This document shows positions 47,291 through 60,179 of a stretch of DNA of 64,000 nt, piece by piece. Position 1 is the first letter of the stretch, and each line of letters starts with the position of its first letter. Origin of the DNA: Cryptomeria japonica (Eukaryota > Streptophyta > Pinopsida > Cupressales > Cupressaceae); contig NC_081410.1 of assembly GCF_030272615.1 (NCBI RefSeq), positions 113,959,933 through 114,023,932 on the forward strand, written 5' to 3'. The position numbers and the translations under genes were made by a program. Under the pieces are notes generated by a model. It saw only the letters and a list, made by a program, of their open reading frames with translations. It had not been told where the DNA came from and made no database searches.

Positions 47291-48760
47291 AAGTGGAAAT
47301 TCTTGAATTGTCCTATACTTACAGCACTAGGAGGAAGGCTCTCAAGTTGATACCAATTTCATTCAAGGTGATGACAAAATCTGCATGACATATAATTATG
47401 GCATTTTGTTTAATGTACCTAACATTCTTGGGAATTATGGAATTAGTAATGATATCTCAAAGATGGATATTACATGTAGACAAGTGACACACTTGGCTAT
47501 CACCCATAATCCCTTAAGGTGATGAGCCTATGGAGGAAGGATGAAAAACAAAGTCACGAGATAAATGCCATATTGAAAACTTCAATTATATGATCTGGCA
47601 CAGATTCATCATGATTTGAATCAATTCTTTATGATAAAGACATGATATCATTTCATGGATTAGGTTGGATTTGATGATTGAACAAACAAGTTGCTAATTC
47701 CTATTTATCTTAGTCAATGGTTTGTTGTTACTCATTAACCCTATGTTAGAGTGTGATATGTGAGCTCAAAATGGACATGCCTATCAGCCTAACCTTTGAC
47801 AAAAGGAAATTATACTATCTAGGGAAGGTCATGGATAAGAGGCTAAACGTCATTCTCAAACATTTGCATTGTTTGATTATTCATGTGGTCAAAGAAATAT
47901 TGGGGAAGGAATTTTTAAAATCTAGCCATAGATATCGAGTCAATATAGATACATTTGCCATTTTTGTGGCATTAGTATTGAGGATGGGGGAATTGAAAGA
48001 TGAAATGAAACTATTATACCAAAATCTATTACAGGTTACTTTTTTGGGGGAATTGGAATTATCCTTGGCCAATGTGGACAAGGAATTGAGGGTTTCATTC
48101 TCACAAGACTACTTTTCCATTCAATGACATGGGAAAGAAGTGCCCAAAATGTCATTTCTCTCCATATATGAACTAGAAGGTTTTGAAAACTGCAATTCAA
48201 CCATTCTTAGGAATATAGTATTTCTCAAGCAGCTATTGTGGATCATAATGAATGAAGGGGTGATTGGATAAAGGAGTATTTGAGGGTAGAAAAAATGGAT
48301 AGTGATGATGATGAAGAAGAGAGTGGAGAAGTCATCAAAGAGGTATCACTAATGGAGGTTGATGATGTGGGCCCTAGACCTAGGGATAAAACCATTGGAC
48401 ATGAGCACTGTGGAGTTGAATTCTTGGTAAAAAAAAAAGTGGAGGGCAAGAACAAGCACATTGCATGATGGACAATATAAGGATGATGATTTTGTGTTTT
48501 TTTAATATCTGGATGTGATAAAAATATGAAGATATAACTACTCACCTGGTAGACACCCATATAAGGGGTGATTTCATAGGTCAATATTTTTGTGGGCACC
48601 ATTTCAATCTAGGTGTCACACAATTTTACGAATACCGATATAAGAAGGGCTAGGGAGTAGTATGGTTGGGCTTTGCTAACTCATAACGACATGGCTACCA
48701 CTACTATTTTTATACTTGTAAACTTTCCTAATATAATTGTGAGCTTGTAAAATATAAATA
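47291..48760 (+). other. Possible LINE 3' region
   Basis: No known domain. Two open plus-strand stretches stand out: 47753-48127 (124 codons, hydrophobic/basic, unrecognised) and about 48258-48468, which reads WIKEYLRVEKMDSDDDEEES and continues to KNKHIA with an acidic core. They could be a LINE ORF2 extension or a separate remnant; I see no poly(A) tail that would fix the LINE end. Confidence 0.4.
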
Positions 48761-51358
48761 ATGCAAAACCTACTATTATACCACAAATAACTAGAAATTT
48801 TACTTTCACAAGTGCACAAATGAGACTATAAATAAATCAATGAAAACATAAATAAAGATTATACCTTGATTCCTCTTTGATGTCTCATTTTTCTCTATCC
48901 CTTGAGATCTTATTGTCAATTTCTATAATAACTTTGCACAAATGATACTAAGATGACTTCAATGAGAATGAGCTATGTGGTGATACAAAATGCAAAGTGG
49001 ATTATCACTACAACTCAAAGAACTATGATGTTGATGATATGTGCAATGCCCACCAAAATACCCTAGAGAAATTAACCTACTAACACATTAATGGAGACAG
49101 TTTTTATTTTATTTAACATCTATGATCAGCTAATGCAACATATAACTTCGTTGTTTAATTACACTCATTAACCAATTAACCATAATGAACATACATCATT
49201 GCACATCACATTAATTTACGCAAGCGGAATAAACATAAACAACATTAATCTTTCCCTAGGGTGATTCAATGTCATCACTTAATCAACTACCATAATGGTA
49301 TCCTACTCACATACTTATCATAATTAATCATAAATCTAATGCATCAAAATCATTCTCTTCAATGAGATATGCAACCTACTAATTATTCACCCAATATGAT
49401 ATGCATCCTATTCTAGCATCCTTCTATCATGATACATTAAACACTTTCAAATGCAAGACTAACCCCCTTAGATCTACATTCATTTTATGCACCAAATCCA
49501 AATGTGTCTTAACCCAACAATTCCTATCTACATGCTATTTATCCTTTTTCCATGATAATGCAATCCTAATGCATAGGTATATTCCATCTTTACTAATCCA
49601 TTTAACCATGTTGCAAATGCATCTAGTTTCCTATCATGATCATCTCCTTTATCATTAATTCCAATGTATAATTCAAGTATCCTAATTCTTTCTCACTTAA
49701 TAAATCAACATCCATACTATACATGCTTCCTATCTTTCAATGCATCTACATGATTCCATTTCATCATTAAGTAAATCTAATTTACATTTCCTCAAAATAT
49801 TCAACTCTTACAATTAAATCATTATATTCTTAAGATTCTTTCATACACATTTATTTACATTCTAACCATAACCATAGCATTCCCTTATTTCATCTAAGAT
49901 AATTATACTATAATGTGATCCATTTCTATTTCAAATACAAACCATTCCAATTCCAAGTACATAAAGTCATTTCCTTCCATTATACTAATACAACATATTA
50001 CAAAATATAGCCCCATTAGAATTTATGATTTAATCCTAATTTCATTTCCAAACTACTCACAAATAAAATTACATTGAGTGCATCAGAGCATATCTCTCCC
50101 TAATACAAGATTCCAACTAATACATACAAGATATTACATTACATGAATCCATCATATCCATTACATAAATATGCTACAAGGTACATCCACAATACCATCA
50201 AGAAGAAGAATCCACATCCACACATGACAAAATCCAAGAGAACATCCCAATGGCTAAAAAGAACCAACTGTCTAACCATGTGGAACCAAAGGAACCACCC
50301 CTCATACTAGGAGATGACACAAGGTCCCAACACACACTCTAAACCTAAGCTGGCACTAATAACCAAAAAGACTAAACCACACAAGGATTCTCATGCAAGA
50401 ACCAATCACAACACAATGAGAATAAACTCCCAAAGGCTTACAATTCATCAAGGCATAAATGCAAACAATTAGGCATAAACATAAATCATCAAAGGAACAC
50501 ATGTAGGGGTGGAGTGCCATCACATTCCATCCTCAAACACAACAAGTATTACAACATAAGGCACTATCCTGATGGACATGTGGAGCCATCTCAACCTATG
50601 AGAGATCAAGGGAGATTGAATTGCCATAGAAATGGCCTTCTCATGCTTATCCTAAAACATCCTCCCTAAGATCAAGTCATGAGACTCACATAAGTTATTA
50701 TCTCTATTAATGAATCTAAATACCCAGCCCATAGATTCATTAGGTTACCACTTGTTTACAAATCATTATAAACTCCCAATGTGCCCTAGCAGCCTAGACT
50801 TCATGCATTCTTACAAGGAACCTCATGCAAGCCTATCTCTCATGACCTCTTTCATCACAAGGAAGCCCACTCCCCCTAACATGGAACCAACAATAATAAT
50901 CCACAAGAGGCTCCAAAATCAAAGTGCAAATCTGAAAACCATAATCAATAATATGCAACCAATAACTTGCATCCATGTACAAGAACATACAAATGGCTAT
51001 AGGAGAACAAAACCCCCCCCCCAAAAAAAGAGCCTCTTTGAAAACCAAATACATCAAGGGCCATCAAACCTGTCATTAACAATAGATACAGTCACAACAA
51101 GGCCTTTCACTTGCTGGCTCAAAAATAATAATTCCAACACTCTTCTTTCATGGCGCTTCAACATGAAAGAGAGACTATCCAAACAACAATCATAAAATGA
51201 TTGCAAAATACAAAGAAAACCATAAGAGATTATCAAAACCAATCAACCAACACTAGAAAACATCAATCAAGCCCTCAAAATGCCTCTGCTAGTGATCCAA
51301 ACTGAGCAAATATCAAACAAACTGCAAACTAGACCAAAACCCTAAAATAATGCAGATT

Positions 51359-51456
51359 GGCGCATTTGCACCCTGAATTGGTGCATTTGCACATTCTTAT
51401 GGTGCATTTTTTCATTCTTGTGGTGCATATGTTCATTTTTGTGGTGCATTTATCAC
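51359..51456. repeat. 21-bp minisatellite, five units
   Basis: GGYGCAT recurs at 51359, 51380, 51401, 51422 and 51443, exactly 21 bp apart, with the consensus GGTGCATTTGYTCATTCTTRT diverging between units. Because 21 is seven codons, one plus frame reads as a heptapeptide repeat (VHLHIL-like). I would not call a gene from it. Confidence 0.85.
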
Positions 51457-53600
51457 AGAGACCAAAAATTTCAGAAAACAACTAAGTATAGAATCCAAAA
51501 TGCAAAATACACAAATAGGGTAAAATGACGAAACTAATATCACTGGAAATACATAGAAAAGACTTTCCAAAGGATGAAAATTAATTCAAACAACAAAAAT
51601 TGAGGCTCTATATCTTACCAAAAATATATCATTGACTTATGCACAAAACTCTTTCCAGATTACACAAAAGGGCTATCCAAAACTCAAAAATCTTACATAA
51701 AACTTTCACAAAATCCTTCAATCTCCTTTACAAACTTAAGACTTCATTCAAAACATAGAATAATCATTTCAATGCATCACATAAGGAATTCAAGAGGAAG
51801 GGAAATAGATTTTGTGAGTCTCCTTCACGACAATACCAGTCTAGGAGCTCACAAGAAGCTCCAACCTCACCCAAAATCATAAATACACAAGGAAACTCAC
51901 AACAAGGAGATTTAATCTCCAAGGCAATAGGAACCAAATCTAATAATGTGCAGATAAATAGAACCAAGAGAGAAAACACAATACACAGGTCATGCATTCA
52001 TGACAATGCTCACAAACAGTATTTTCCCCAAATCCAAAACAAGCAATATAACCAAACACCCATTGATTTCTCTTAAACTATATTAAAACCAAATGAAAGA
52101 GAGAAGTAAATGCCATTTCTAGCTCCTCAAACAATGCAAACACGGAGCAAACAATCCTGAAAATGTGAAAACTAACGCAAGAGTAAAAAGGGCTCCAACT
52201 TGCACCATGTGTGATGGAAGGAAGTTGATGAAGAGCCCACAATCACTCCAAAAAGCTCCAGCAAAACCAAAATCCCAAATCCAAGAGCCAAGAAGCAAAT
52301 TTGCAAAAAAATCCATTCTCGACCAATCAAAATATTTCATTTTGAAATATATTTGACCTCCCAACATAGTTTTAAAATAATATTTCCCATTTGAATTCCA
52401 CCAATGGGATTAAAAGGTAGGTATAGGAAATATAAACATGTTATAATCGTATGAGTGGGGCATGTTATTTTTATAAGCTAAAGTATTTTATACACCCCAA
52501 ATAATTAATAAGAAAGCTATATAATTAATCAAACCATAGGCTATAATCATTTAATTTAAATAATCAAAAGAGAAATTAATAATTAAATAAATCTAAGCTC
52601 ATAAAATAATTAAATACCCAAATAAAATATTAAGCACTAAACAAATAATTAAACTATAGTCAAAACAAACAAATAAATAAATAAATAACCATCAAACAAG
52701 TATTAAATAAATATTGAACAACAATAAGAATTAAACAATAAATATCAAATAAATATTTAAAGCCATCTTAAAATAAATAAACATAAATTATCAAATAATT
52801 AAATACTCAAGCCAATAAATTAAATACATTAAAATAAACATTATTAATTATATGTTCACACCTCAAGATCAAATAATTACTCTAAACATATTTAACCACA
52901 TTAATTAAATAAATCAACACACATACATACTCACAAAACCACAACTTACTAACCAACATGGCAAATTACGCCAAGACACCGACAACTTACAGTGAACAAC
53001 TTAGACCTAGAGTATGTGTAGAGAACTCATGTCATCTCCGAACCACATAAGCCATTGGAATTAAAGACACGCTCAGACTTGTGAAGCCAGGTGGAGTCGA
53101 TGTCTGGTACCTGCAACCACAAAACAACGATACAACATATGCATATATCTCATAACAGATAAGTAATAGGGAATCATGATAGCACATCCTGCTCGCAATG
53201 AGTGATGTGACATTGTCCCTCTCACGAAGATAGTCATACAATAATCAAACACATCTCATAAACATCTCATCATATGTAATCATGAAATAGGGTTAGTATA
53301 ACCATGATAAATCTAATCTATCAATAATCCATCGCATAGTAAGCATATAAAATCTATCAAGCACATGTATCCATCAAATCACATGATCAATAATCATAGA
53401 GTCATCATCATATAAATCATCCCAAATAGCATATGTCCAATAATGTATAGCATCATAATCAGTAACTGAAACACATGAATAATCATCATCCATATCATCA
53501 TAAATAGTCTAGATAAGTCTATCATGCATGAAATAAAAGTCAACTCTAGTCAAAACAAGTCAAGTCAAGGGTGGACACTACAATATGAGTATGAAGATGA

Positions 53601-53652
53601 TATGAAGCTAATGGATATGAAGATTATATGAAGCTAATGAATATGAAGATTA
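53601..53652. repeat. 26-bp tandem duplication
   Basis: TATGAAGCTAATGGATATGA plus six bases at 53601-53626 is repeated at 53627-53652 with one mismatch. Confidence 0.85.
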
Positions 53653-54261
53653 TGCAAACTATGATAAAGCTACAATGATTATGATAAAGATAATTCTAGG
53701 CCAATGTCACACTTGATGATTTTTTTAAATCTTTTAAAAGCATGAAAATGACTTGATGATTCACTATTTGCTAATTATCCAAAATGAGGATTTGAGATCA
53801 CCTTTTATAGAAAATCCATGGCTCTAATCCTAGGTGACAAAGATCAATGGATGAGAATTGGTCATCAAACAATGAAGGGTTGATATTGAATTGGTTGAGT
53901 TGTGAGAGATAAAGGGGGATAATGTTCCTCCTACATTAGCAGGATGGAGGAAAATATGGAAGGAGAGGCCACATGTCATGCATATCTCAATGACCATGAG
54001 GAAGAAAAGGAAGAAACATTCAAAGTTGTTGGAATGTGAGAGAGAAAATAAGCCTTATGAGTCACCTTTGACCATGATGAGGTGTATAGACCAAGATCAT
54101 GAGAATAGGGAAGGTGAAGAATGAATAGGGAATGAGATGACACATAAGTCTCCATTTCCTTTTGACTAAAAGGATGTGGAGAATAATTAGGTGATTAAAT
54201 ATTTAAAATATTTAATTTTCTCATCCACATGAAGATGAGGTGGCAAGTGAGATGGATGGAA

Positions 54262-54266
54262 GAGAT
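54262..54266. repeat. E6 target-site duplication, left copy
   Basis: GAGAT here, AAGAT at 61581-61585; four of five bases agree. Confidence 0.65.
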
Positions 54267-55648
54267 TGATGGTATGATGAATCAATAAGGATTCAGACAA
54301 CTACTGAGAGGGGGGGGGTGTGAATCAGTAGATGGAAAACTGAATAAACTTTCACCAAACTCAAAAACAACCTCCCAACCCAATCTCAAAGCTAACTTGT
54401 TCAAACACTGAACTACAAACTTCAATAGCATTGACAGTTTACCGGTTTGACTGGCATATCAAAATAATAGTATAACAGCTCTGAAACTCTCAAAACCTTT
54501 TAATAAAAATATTCAAATACTTTACTAACAATAGTAAAAGCATATTTTAGATTACTGTCGGTCATCTTATCATATCTAAGTGGATTTAGCAGTTAAGCAA
54601 ATTAACCATAGCAAACATAATCACAAAAACCATTCACCACTTGACACAATGATTTTGACGTGGAAACCCAAATGGGAAAAACCACAGTGGGGATGAATAC
54701 CCACATGTATTTTGAACTCTTCTGAAGTTCTCCCCATTGGAGCCAAGCCTGTTAAAGCTTACAAAAAGTCCTGTTAAGAACAGATCCTGTTAGGGACCAC
54801 CCGGTTAAGGGATTGACTCTAATGCCCTATTAGAAGCAATACCCTGTTGGGATTAACCTCGATAGAGGATTTGAAATCCAAGATAATGGATCACCTGGTT
54901 AGAGGATTTAGATAGCACTAAGCTTGTTAAATCTTACTCAGTTAAGGGATTTGATTGTTGTAATTGTTAGAGAATAATAGGGGTTTGTTGATCTGGTGAA
55001 TAGTACTACTCTACTTGATCATATCCTTTTCATGCTTATATCTACCTTCACACATATTGCAGATACACCTTCTGGTTCGGCAGCCAATCACACTTACACT
55101 TAACCAAAATTGCCAACACTACAACAAAACAACTCATGGACCTTATAAGCAAAACAACAGGTCGGTAAGACATCACAAACCTAAGATCTAATAGAGATTA
55201 CAAACAAATCAGTTCAAGCATGACCATTGGATTATATAGAAATCTGCACATTGTTCAAGACAACCTTGACCTCTCCTTGATCACCACTTCGTTGATTCCT
55301 GTAACTCATCACATGGTTTCCACTTCATGCAATGTACTTGCTCATTCCCAAGATAAAACCGTTATCTCTACGCGCCAAAAACTATTTGAAACTCTTTACA
55401 TACAACATGCATATGTGGCATAATCATTACCATTCATCATACCAATACAACCGATTCACCAAGCTCCATCGGTTAGGGTTTAGCACATCAACAAGTAGGG
55501 TTATTGGTTGATCTTACTACTTCTCAAGTAATACCGGTTTCCTTCACTAGCTCACCTACCGGTTGCAAAACAACATCATTACCGGTTATAATTGACATCA
55601 ATGAAAACATAATAGTTCATCAATGCAATATTCATGCAAATGCCAACA
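54267..55648 (-). repeat. E6 3' LTR (left copy)
   Basis: 1382 bp, TGATGGTATGATGAATC to TGCCAACA. It has a G9 tract near the start, hairpin GTGGAAACCC at 54660-54685, and a repeat array at 54747-54960. Confidence 0.9.
54747..54960 (-). repeat. CCTGTTA-type short repeat array in E6 LTR
   Basis: About nine variants of CCTGTTARRG (near 54747, 54769, 54786, 54801, 54825, 54842, 54893, 54923, 54938), several followed by GGATTT or GGATTG. The right LTR has the same array at about 60655-60860. Confidence 0.7.
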
Positions 55649-55660
55649 ATCTCCCCCTTT
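55649..55660 (-). other. E6 polypurine tract, with upstream duplicate
   Basis: Minus strand AAAGGGGGAGAT abuts the 3' LTR. An identical core AAAGGGGGAG lies at 55831-55840. The region to the polyprotein end (56003) is otherwise non-coding. Confidence 0.8.
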
Positions 55661-56002
55661 GGCATTAATGGCAATACAAGTATCAATACCCTTGATAGTA
55701 TAGGAATCTTGGTTTACATTTTACCATGTACTCTCCTTCAACTGAGTCTCCATGTCTTCAGCTGGTAACTGGCTATAGATCTTTTCTCTATCAATCATAC
55801 AATTCTTCTCCCCATAAGCATATAGTTCTTCTCCCCCTTTGACAACAATGCCAAAGTGAAAGTAAAACATGCAATATCATACTTCACTATTTTGCATCAG
55901 CAATCTGCAACTTGATGCTCCCCTGTGGAATAGTTGCACTCTACACCAATCCTACTTCAAGATTCTTCAATTGGCTCTGGGACTGATGTATTCCACATCT
56001 GC

Positions 56003-59000
56003 TCAATTGACCTCATGTAGGGGTACAACCCCTAGCTAACCTCTAAGATACTCAAAAGTACTCTTAGGTAGAGGTTTAGTAAAGATATTTTCTAGTTGCT
56101 CCTTACTAGATACATGCTCTAATAACACATATTTACTTTGCACTTTCTCTCTCAAGAAATGATATTTCAGCTCAATATGTTTGGTTCTAGAATGCAACAC
56201 CAGGTTCTTTGAAATGTTTATTGCACTGGTGTTGTCACATAAAATCTTTACTGGTTCTGTAATCTTCATCTTTTATCCTTCCAGAATGTGTTTCATCCAA
56301 ATTTCTTGGGTACATTTCATATACGTTACAACATATTCAGCTTCAGTAGTGGACTGTGATATACAGCTCTACTTCTTGTTGCTCCAAGATACAAGTCTTC
56401 CTCCAAGAAAGAATGCACCACCAATGGTGTTCTTCCTATCATTAACATTACCTGCCCAGTCTGCATTTGTATAAACCTTCAAATCAAAGTTACCTACATA
56501 TGGATACCATAATACATAGTCAATAATACCTTTCAAATATCTAAATATCCTTTTAGTTGCTATCAAGTGTATCTCCTTTGGATTCTTCTAAAATCTGGCA
56601 ACTAAACCAACTGCATGAGTAATATCTAGTCTGTAGTGAACAACATAATGCAGTTTCCCTATCATTGATTTGTACTCCTTTTCATCAATAGATGCGGCAT
56701 CATCCTCCTTAGACAGTTTACAACCTATAACCATTGGTGTCCCAACTGGTTTACAGTCACTCATTCCAAATGCCTTCAATACCTCTTTCACATACTTAGA
56801 CTGTGTGATAAAAATACCACTCTTCATCTGTTGAATTTGCAAACCTATGAAGAATTTTATCTCCTACTAGAGACATTTCAAATTCACTTTTCATCTCATT
56901 TGCAAAGTCGCCACTCATGTCATCATTGCCTCCAAATATGATATCATCTATAAACACTTCACTAACTAGTATCTTATCTCCTTCAAATTTGAGATATATA
57001 TTGTTGTCTTCACTGGTTCTCTGAAAACCTATCTTCATCAAGTGTGAATGTAGTCTTTCATACCATGCTCTTGGTGCTTGCTTCAAACCATATAGTTCCT
57101 TGTGAAGTTTACACACCATATCCTTTGCATTAGTCAAAGCATAACCATTTGGTTTCTCAATGTATACTTCTTCCAGTATTCCATTTAGAAATGTTGACTT
57201 CACATCCATCTGATATACTTTGAAACCCCTATATGCTGCAAATTCAAGTAGAGTCCTAACACCATCCAATCTAGCAAGTGGTGCAAATGTATCACCATTG
57301 TCTTCTCCTTCTTCATGTGCATAACCTTTGCATACCAATCTTGCTTTGTTTCTGACTACTACTCCATCTTTGTTCAGTTTATTCCTGAATACCCATTTAG
57401 TACCTATCACATTTTTATTAACTAGTTTGGATACTAGGTTCCATGTATTGTTCTTCTCACTCTGGTCAATCTCTTCTTTCATAGCTTTAATCCAGTGATC
57501 ATCTCCAAATGCTTCCTCGGCAGTTCTAGGCTCAATAGTGGAGATCGTGCAATAATTCTCTCTAATTCTTCTTCTGGTTAATACTCCAACATCTTTATCT
57601 CCAATAATCTGGTCAAGATTATGATTGAGTCTCACATACCTTGGAATAACATGATCATTATCTTCAGGTTCTTATTCCTCACTATCATCATCTTCTTCTA
57701 CAGAATTTACCTATTCCGAATGAACTGGTACTACATCATTCACTTCACCAACTTCTGGCTTCACCGGTTCTGGTTCCAAAATCAAAATGTAAGGTTCATC
57801 TCCTTTTTCTCCTCACTGGTTTCTCCTGAAACTTCAGGATGCTCATCCACTCAGACATCAACACTCTCAATGATTCTCTTTATCTGGTTGTTGTAACATT
57901 TGTAGGCCTTACTCTTGGTGGAGTAACCAATAAATATGCCTTCATCACTTTTAGCCTCAAACTTAGTAACATAGTCACTTCTCTTGATAAAACATTTACT
58001 GCCAAAAATCTTATAATAACTCACATTATGTGGTCTACCATACCAGTATTCATAAGGAGTTTTATCCTTACCTCTATTTACCAATATCCAGTTCATAGTG
58101 TAGACAGTTGTGCTGACAGCTTCTCTCCAGAATTTTTTTGCTACACCTCCTTATATTAGCATCATTCTAGCAGCTTCAACAACTGACTGGTTGTTCCTCT
58201 CTACAATACCATTCTGTTGTGGTGTCCTCGGTGTAGAAAGTTGCCTCTTAATTCCATTGTCTTCATAATATCTAATGAATTCCTCTTAAGTAAATTCACC
58301 ACCTTGATCAGTTCTCAAACACTTTATCTTCTTACCACTTTTCTTTTCAGCTAAGGCCCTGAATGCCTTGAACTTACTAAAGGCTTTTGTTTTGTCCTTC
58401 AAGAATGTGACCCACATCATTCTTGAGCAATCATTAGTGAAGATCATAAAATATCTATCACCTTGAATACTTTTATTGCTTATTGGTCCATAGAGGTCTG
58501 TATGAACCAAATCTAACAAATGTTCTGCTGCAAAAGATTTGTTCTAAAAAGTTGAGGATGTCATCTTTCCTAACTGACATTCCTTACACAAAGCATTCAC
58601 CGGTTTGTCCAACTAAGGAAAACCTCTTATCGACTTGGACTTACTAACTTTGACAATGTTATCAAAATTTATATGGCATCTCTGATGCCAAAGCCAACTA
58701 ACATCTACTTTAGCAATTAAACAGTTGTTGACTTTAGGATTCAGGTGAAATAGGTTACCTTTTGTCTGCTTGCTGGTTGCAATTAGTTTGCCTTTTCTCC
58801 CATAAATTTTGCATATTTCATTCTTAAATTCCAATGGATAACCTATGTCATTGAGTTGAGCTACACTCAAAAGATTGTGCTTTAATCCTTCAACCCAGTA
58901 GACATCATCTGCACTGCTCTTTCCATTAAGAGAAATGGTTCCCTTTCCTTTTACCATGCAGGGTGAGTTATTTCCAAATCTCACAAATCCTCCATCAAAT

Positions 59001-60109
59001 TCCTTCAAAGTAATAAATTTACTCCACTCATCAGTCATGTGGTGTGAACAACCACTATCTATGATCCAATCATCAGAACTATCCATGCGAGAAACTAATG
59101 CCTTCTGATCAGATGTCTCCTCTTTAATGACAACAAAGACAATGTCTTCATTAGCATCTCCCTCAGATTCCTCATCAGTGATACCACCATCAACTGCAAT
59201 GAGACAATCTCTTTTGCCTTTTCCTTTGCACTTCTTGTACTTCTCACGCTTATGATCATTGTCACCATTAGGATAGTTAGTTGCAATGTGTCCAATCTTG
59301 TTACATGCAAAACACTTCAAAGGTAATTTACCTATGTACTTGTCAGTACCTCTATGAAATCGCTTGACCAACAATGCTTCAAGCTCGATCAGACTGTCTT
59401 CATCATCAACTTCTCTGCTGGATCTAGACTCATAACTATGACTAACATCTCTACTTTTCCTCATAGATGGATTAGAAACTGAAGCTCTAAATACAAATTC
59501 AGATTTCTGATCACTAGCATCATAACCATTTAATTCAAATGCAATAAGTTTACCAATGATGGAGTCAAGAGTTACCTTAATTTGGTCAAAAGACATTAGC
59601 TTCTGAATGGTTGCAACTCGGATAGTGTAGATTGGTAGAAGGGTTCTCAACACCTTACTAACCATTATGGCATCCTCCACTTTACCACTAGCACTCTTGA
59701 TCTCACCAACTATCTCTTTGATCCTCTGACCATACTGTTGAATATTCTCACCTTCATCCATCTGCATATCATCAAATTTACCTCTCAGACTCTCTTCTTT
59801 GGAAATCTTCACATGCTCATCACCACTATATATTTCCTCAATTTTCTTCCACACATCATAAGCAGTCTCCAGACCATGGACATCAACATACTTTGAATCA
59901 GACAAAGAACTGATAATGGCCTCTAATGCTTGATTATTTTCTTGTTGCTCTTTCTTTTGATCATCAGACATAGTCCCACTAGGTGCAACATATTGAGTAA
60001 CAATATGTTCCTAGTATTGACTTCCTAGACTCTTGATATATATTTTCATCCTATCACTCCATATTTTGTAGTTTTCCCTATTAAACTTTGGACCTTCTTT
60101 CTTCATCAT
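56003..60109 (-). pseudogene. E6 gag-pol polyprotein, moderately decayed
   Basis: Starts at the ATG at 60109 or 60106 (KKEGPKFNRENYKIWSDRMK), with a TAG at 60011. It is then open for 452 codons from 59971: gag; zinc knuckle CFACNKIGHIATNY with the last Cys lost (about 59310); intact protease WIIDSGCSHHM (about 59065); GAG-pre-integrase WLWHQRCHINF, one residue short (about 58700). Integrase has LVHTDLYGP, LRTDQGGEF and GIVERNNQ (58519-58180) and KTPYEYWYG (about 58060). RT lies in another frame (57635-56796) with YQMDVKSTFLNG and FIDDIIFGG. The original frame resumes at 56842. RNase H has ADWAGN, SEAEY and CDNTSAI. A stop at 56036 precedes a short tail to TGA at 56003. Catalytic Asp/Glu residues of protease, integrase and RT are kept. 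Confidence 0.92.
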
Positions 60110-60165
60110 GTTCTTCAAGATCTTTACCTCAAGCTATTAGGCTTAGACACTAGAGGACCTGAAAT

Positions 60166-60177
60166 GCTCTGATACCA
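60166..60177 (-). other. E6 primer-binding site (initiator Met tRNA)
   Basis: Minus strand TGGTATCAGAGC, two bases from the 5' LTR; perfect. Confidence 0.92.
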
Positions 60178-60179
60178 AT

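Larger units (their letters stand above)
48761..54261. other. Gene-free AT-rich stretch
   Basis: I see no gene and no paired LTRs. Composition changes along it: A/C-rich text at 49-52 kb, ATTAAATAA-type runs at 52.5-52.9 kb, and a patch of different texture near 53.0-53.25 kb. It contains the 21-bp and 26-bp tandem repeats listed separately and a C10 tract near 51013. It may be a decayed retroelement, but no domain supports that. Confidence 0.45.

Noticed and set aside
53606-53652. Short direct repeats as a CRISPR array
   Set aside because: Plant nuclear context, only two tandem units, no regular spacers.
48761-54261. A gypsy LTR element in the gene-free stretch
   Set aside because: I looked for paired long repeats, a PBS next to a TG start, or pol motifs and found none.
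23962-60177. tRNA-like sequences next to LTRs as tRNA genes
   Set aside because: They are 12-13-base primer-binding sites complementary to a tRNA 3' end, with no cloverleaf around them.
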